Shown piece after piece: positions 5,707 to 7,670 of a DNA stretch of 7,670 nt (within the stretch, counting starts at the first letter, position 1; every line of letters starts with the position of its first letter). The notes beneath the pieces are model-generated. The model saw only the letters and a list, made by a program, of their open reading frames with translations. It ran no database searches and was not told the origin of the DNA. Source of the stretch: JAAUQA01 sp036351435 (GTDB lineage Bacteria; Pseudomonadota; Gammaproteobacteria; Competibacterales; Competibacteraceae); assembly GCA_036351435.1 (NCBI GenBank), contig JAZBPA010000330.1:1-7670 (forward strand), in the 5' to 3' direction. The translations under genes were made by a program, and so were the position numbers.

Positions 5707-6183
5707 ATGAAGCTGTCCACCAAAGGTCGTTACGCAGTTACTGCAATGATGGATCTCGCGATTCATGATAAATACGGTCCTGTAACCCTGTCGGAAATTT
5801 CCCAGTGTCAGGGCATCTCCTTGTCGTACTTGGAGCAGTTATTTGCCAAGCTACGCAAAAGCGGTTTGGTAGAAGGGGTTCGCGGTCCGGGTGGCGGTTA
5901 TCGATTGGCCCGTACCGCTGAGCAAGTCACAGTAGCGGAAATCATCACTGCCGTGGATGAAAAGCTGGACGCCACTCGTTGTGGTGGTCGCGAAAATTGT
6001 CAGGAAGGGCGCCGCTGTTTGACCCACGAATTGTGGAGCGAGCTAAGCCACCAAATTTTTTCCTTCCTGGAAGGCATCACTTTAGCCCAGTTCGTAGAGC
6101 GTCCTCGCGTGAGAGAAGTCATCCATCGTCAAGAAACTATTCACCTGCGCGAACAATCCCCGCCGGATACGGCAGTGGCCTAA
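5707..6183 (+). CDS. iscR: Fe-S cluster-sensing transcriptional regulator IscR (Rrf2 family)
   Basis: This 158-residue protein (E. coli IscR is 162) starts with MKLSTKGRYAVTAMMDLA, the winged-helix N-terminus of IscR. The recognition helix ISLSYLEQLFAKLRKSGLV and the wing RGPGGGYRL follow. The [2Fe-2S] ligands are all present at the E. coli numbers: C92, C98, C104 and H107, in DATRC, ENC, RRCLTH. In E. coli the holo form represses the isc operon, and both holo and apo forms control other Fe-S and stress genes. CAGG lies about 10 bases before the ATG, and an IscR box overlies the promoter. Unusually, no iscS or iscU follows. The next gene converges from the other strand after 90 bases, so this iscR appears to be transcribed alone. 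Confidence 0.95.
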   Translation: MKLSTKGRYAVTAMMDLAIHDKYGPVTLSEISQCQGISLSYLEQLFAKLRKSGLVEGVRGPGGGYRLARTAEQVTVAEIITAVDEKLDATRCGGRENCQEGRRCLTHELWSELSHQIFSFLEGITLAQFVERPRVREVIHRQETIHLREQSPPDTAVA

Positions 6184-6213
6184 CTGACGAGTTCGTCCCT
6201 GAACACCGCTAAT

Positions 6214-6247
6214 GCTCGCAGATTGACCGGGTCGTTCGACTGCGAGC
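6214..6247. other. Hairpin between the convergent iscR and KAS III genes
   Basis: GCTCGCAG (6214-6221) pairs perfectly with CTGCGAGC (6240-6247) around an 18-base loop that can form a small GACCGGGTC stem. It lies about 30 bases after each stop codon and could serve either strand, but no T-run follows on either side. It may block or mark transcript ends from both genes, but it does not look like a classical intrinsic terminator. Confidence 0.5.
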
Positions 6248-6273
6248 TAGATCAGATGGTAGATACCCTGCGG

Positions 6274-7404
6274 TCAGCTGATTTTTCGAACAATCACATT
6301 GCCCACAGAATAACCCGCCCCGAAAGAACAGATGAGACCTAACTGGCCGACTTCTAGATCCTGTCTGTACTTATGAAACGCGATAATGGAACCGGCTGAA
6401 CTGGTATTAGCATAGTCATCAAGCACAATCGGCGCTTCATCGGGTTTAGGGTCGCGGTTCAATACCTTACGAATAATCAGCTGGTTCATATTGAGGTTGG
6501 CTTGATGCAGCCAAAAGCGTTGCAAATCGCTGGCGGTCAAGCCCAATTCGTCCAGATGATCCTTGATTAAACCCGCCACTGCGGGGGACACCTCTTTAAA
6601 CACCTTGCGGCCTTGCTGCACAAACAGCCTCTCTGTAACCTCGGTAGGCGCTTCAGTGCGATTCAGAAAGCCCGCGTTATTGCGGATATTGTTAGAAAAT
6701 TGGGTCAGTAGCTTAGTACCGAGGACTTCGTAGACCTCCTCCTTAGCGGTACAAGTTTCAGCCTGTTCCAAAATAACTGCAGTGCACACATCGCCGAAAA
6801 TAAAGTGGCAGTCCCGGTCGCGAAAATTCAAATGCCCAGAGCAAATCTCCGGATTCACCATCAATACGCAGCGCGCGCTGTCGTTACGCAACATATCCAC
6901 GGCTGTTTGGATACCAAACGTGGCTGAGGAGCACGCCACGTTCATATCAAAACCGAACCCGGTAATGCCCAACGCGTTTTGCACCTCAATCGCCATTGCC
7001 GGATAAGCCCGCTGCATGTTGGAGCAGGCTACCAGCACAGCATCCACGTCAGCAGCGGTTTTATTAGCAGCGCTTAACGCATCCCGAGCCGCGGCAACCG
7101 CCATTTCCGCTTGAATAGATAGTTCTTCGTTGGCGCGCTGGGGTAGATAAGGGCACATGCGTTCCGGGTCTAATATCCCTGCCTTATCCATAACCCGGCG
7201 GTTCAGAATACCAGAGGCTTTCTCTATAAAATCCGGGCTGGATTCCTGCAAGGGTTCCAGCTCTCCGGTGTCGATTTGCGCTTGGTTGCGTTGATTATAA
7301 TTTCGCACGAAGGCATTGAACGCCACGACAAGTTCTTCGTTGCTGATGGAATGGGGGGGGTCATAAAGCCCCGTTCCGCTGATAACGATTGTTCTTTTTT
7401 TCAC
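6274..7404 (-). CDS. Beta-ketoacyl-ACP synthase III family protein (FabH-like)
   Basis: This 376-residue condensing enzyme of the KAS III type has a thiolase fold. The catalytic triad is complete: C158 in NVACSSATFG, H300 in WLHQANLNM and N333 in YANTSSAGS, with the C-terminal glycine motif SFGAGYSVGN. Such enzymes condense an acyl-CoA or acyl-ACP with malonyl-ACP to start fatty acid or related chains. It is about 60 residues longer than E. coli FabH (317). Part of the excess is an insert near residues 30-55, before SSPDFIEKASGILNRR. There Phe replaces the Trp that stacks on the CoA adenine in E. coli FabH, so the acyl donor may differ. The start is GTG, fixed by a strong GAGGGG 6 bases upstream. 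A housekeeping FabH, an accessory KAS III for beta-oxidation products or a secondary-lipid enzyme are all possible. Confidence 0.9.
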   Translation of the reverse strand: MKKRTIVISGTGLYDPPHSISNEELVVAFNAFVRNYNQRNQAQIDTGELEPLQESSPDFIEKASGILNRRVMDKAGILDPERMCPYLPQRANEELSIQAEMAVAAARDALSAANKTAADVDAVLVACSNMQRAYPAMAIEVQNALGITGFGFDMNVACSSATFGIQTAVDMLRNDSARCVLMVNPEICSGHLNFRDRDCHFIFGDVCTAVILEQAETCTAKEEVYEVLGTKLLTQFSNNIRNNAGFLNRTEAPTEVTERLFVQQGRKVFKEVSPAVAGLIKDHLDELGLTASDLQRFWLHQANLNMNQLIIRKVLNRDPKPDEAPIVLDDYANTSSAGSIIAFHKYRQDLEVGQLGLICSFGAGYSVGNVIVRKIS

Positions 7405-7416
7405 ACTGACCCCTCT
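7405..7416 (-). promoter_or_regulatory. Strong ribosome binding site that sets the GTG start of the KAS III gene
   Basis: On the minus strand GAGGGG precedes the GTG by 6 bases. No in-frame ATG nearby has a comparable site, and MKKRTIVISGTGLY is a normal N-terminus for the family, so GTG at 7404 is the likely start. Confidence 0.7.
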
Positions 7417-7450
7417 ATATTTCTTGATCTCAATAGCGTTATGGATGAAA

Positions 7451-7471
7451 GGCTCTGCGATCGGCAGAGCC
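7451..7471 (-). terminator. Perfect inverted repeat, possible terminator or leader hairpin
   Basis: GGCTCTGC (7451-7458) and GCAGAGCC (7464-7471) form an 8-bp GC-rich stem with a 5-base loop. Read on the minus strand, the stem is followed by TTTC, a short T-run, so it could terminate a minus-strand transcript entering from beyond the window. It also lies 46 bases upstream of the KAS III GTG and could fall in that gene's leader. The remaining sequence of this 266-base gap (7405-7670) shows no recognisable gene, tRNA or clear promoter. Confidence 0.4.
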
Positions 7472-7670
7472 CTGGGATATCATTGGTAGGTATTGATGCC
7501 CAATAGCTATCAGGATCCGGGGCATCTGCACGACTTCGCAGCAACATGCTCGCGTCGTTCAGAAGCAGACCAAACAGCTTTAGTCGGGCGATTCTACCCG
7601 CTTGACGTTAGGTAAACCAGCGGTGCAGTTAACCGTTTGGCTCTATATGGATTCTGGACAGCTACATTAA

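Noticed and set aside
7594..7668. A minus-strand frame open from the window edge to a TAG, possible C-terminus of an upstream gene
   Set aside because: Only 24 codons are visible and they have no recognisable similarity. An open stretch of this length is expected by chance.

Overview
The window looks like chromosomal DNA from a gammaproteobacterium of moderate GC content. The main reasons are an IscR very close to the Escherichia coli protein, a YqiB-type DUF1249 gene, and a FabH-family synthase of proteobacterial style. A methanotroph-like (Methylococcales) or sulfur-oxidising lineage would fit the Uma2 and DUF1538/P-II content, but that is a guess. No rRNA, tRNA, insertion sequence or CRISPR array was recognised, and no stretch over 300 bases lacks a gene.

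Layout. (1) Positions 1-1481, minus strand: an apparent operon of a Uma2-type putative nuclease, a PqqD-like peptide-binding protein, a lasso-B2-type transglutaminase-fold protein, and the first 26 codons of a fourth gene that leaves the window. The PqqD and B2 pair is the recognition/protease module of lasso-peptide-type RiPP pathways. No precursor peptide and no recognisable cyclase is visible here. (2) Positions 1609-4811, minus strand: a tightly packed five-gene operon of two DUF1538 membrane proteins, a P-II-like protein, a tandem CBS protein and a DUF4239 (bestrophin-like) membrane protein. Overlaps of 1 and 4 bases and gaps of 23 and 17 bases suggest translational coupling. It reads as a membrane transport or channel system with two soluble nucleotide-sensing regulators, and it is the most interesting part of the window. 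(3) Positions 5040-5504, plus strand: a DUF1249 protein. (4) Positions 5600-6183, plus strand: iscR, with all Fe-S ligands and a probable autoregulatory IscR box over its promoter, but no isc genes after it. (5) Positions 6274-7404, minus strand: a KAS III (FabH-like) condensing enzyme converging on iscR, with a hairpin between the two. (6) Positions 7405-7670: a non-coding stretch with a strong inverted repeat.

How the genes may work together. In region 2, the paired DUF1538 proteins probably form one hetero-oligomeric membrane unit. The P-II-like protein, whose T-loop lacks the uridylylated tyrosine, and the CBS protein would tune it to adenylate or metabolite levels; the DUF4239 protein may be a partner channel. 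The substrate cannot be read from the sequence. In region 1, PqqD would deliver a peptide substrate to the B2 cysteine protease. IscR would act as a free-standing Fe-S sensor that controls its own promoter.
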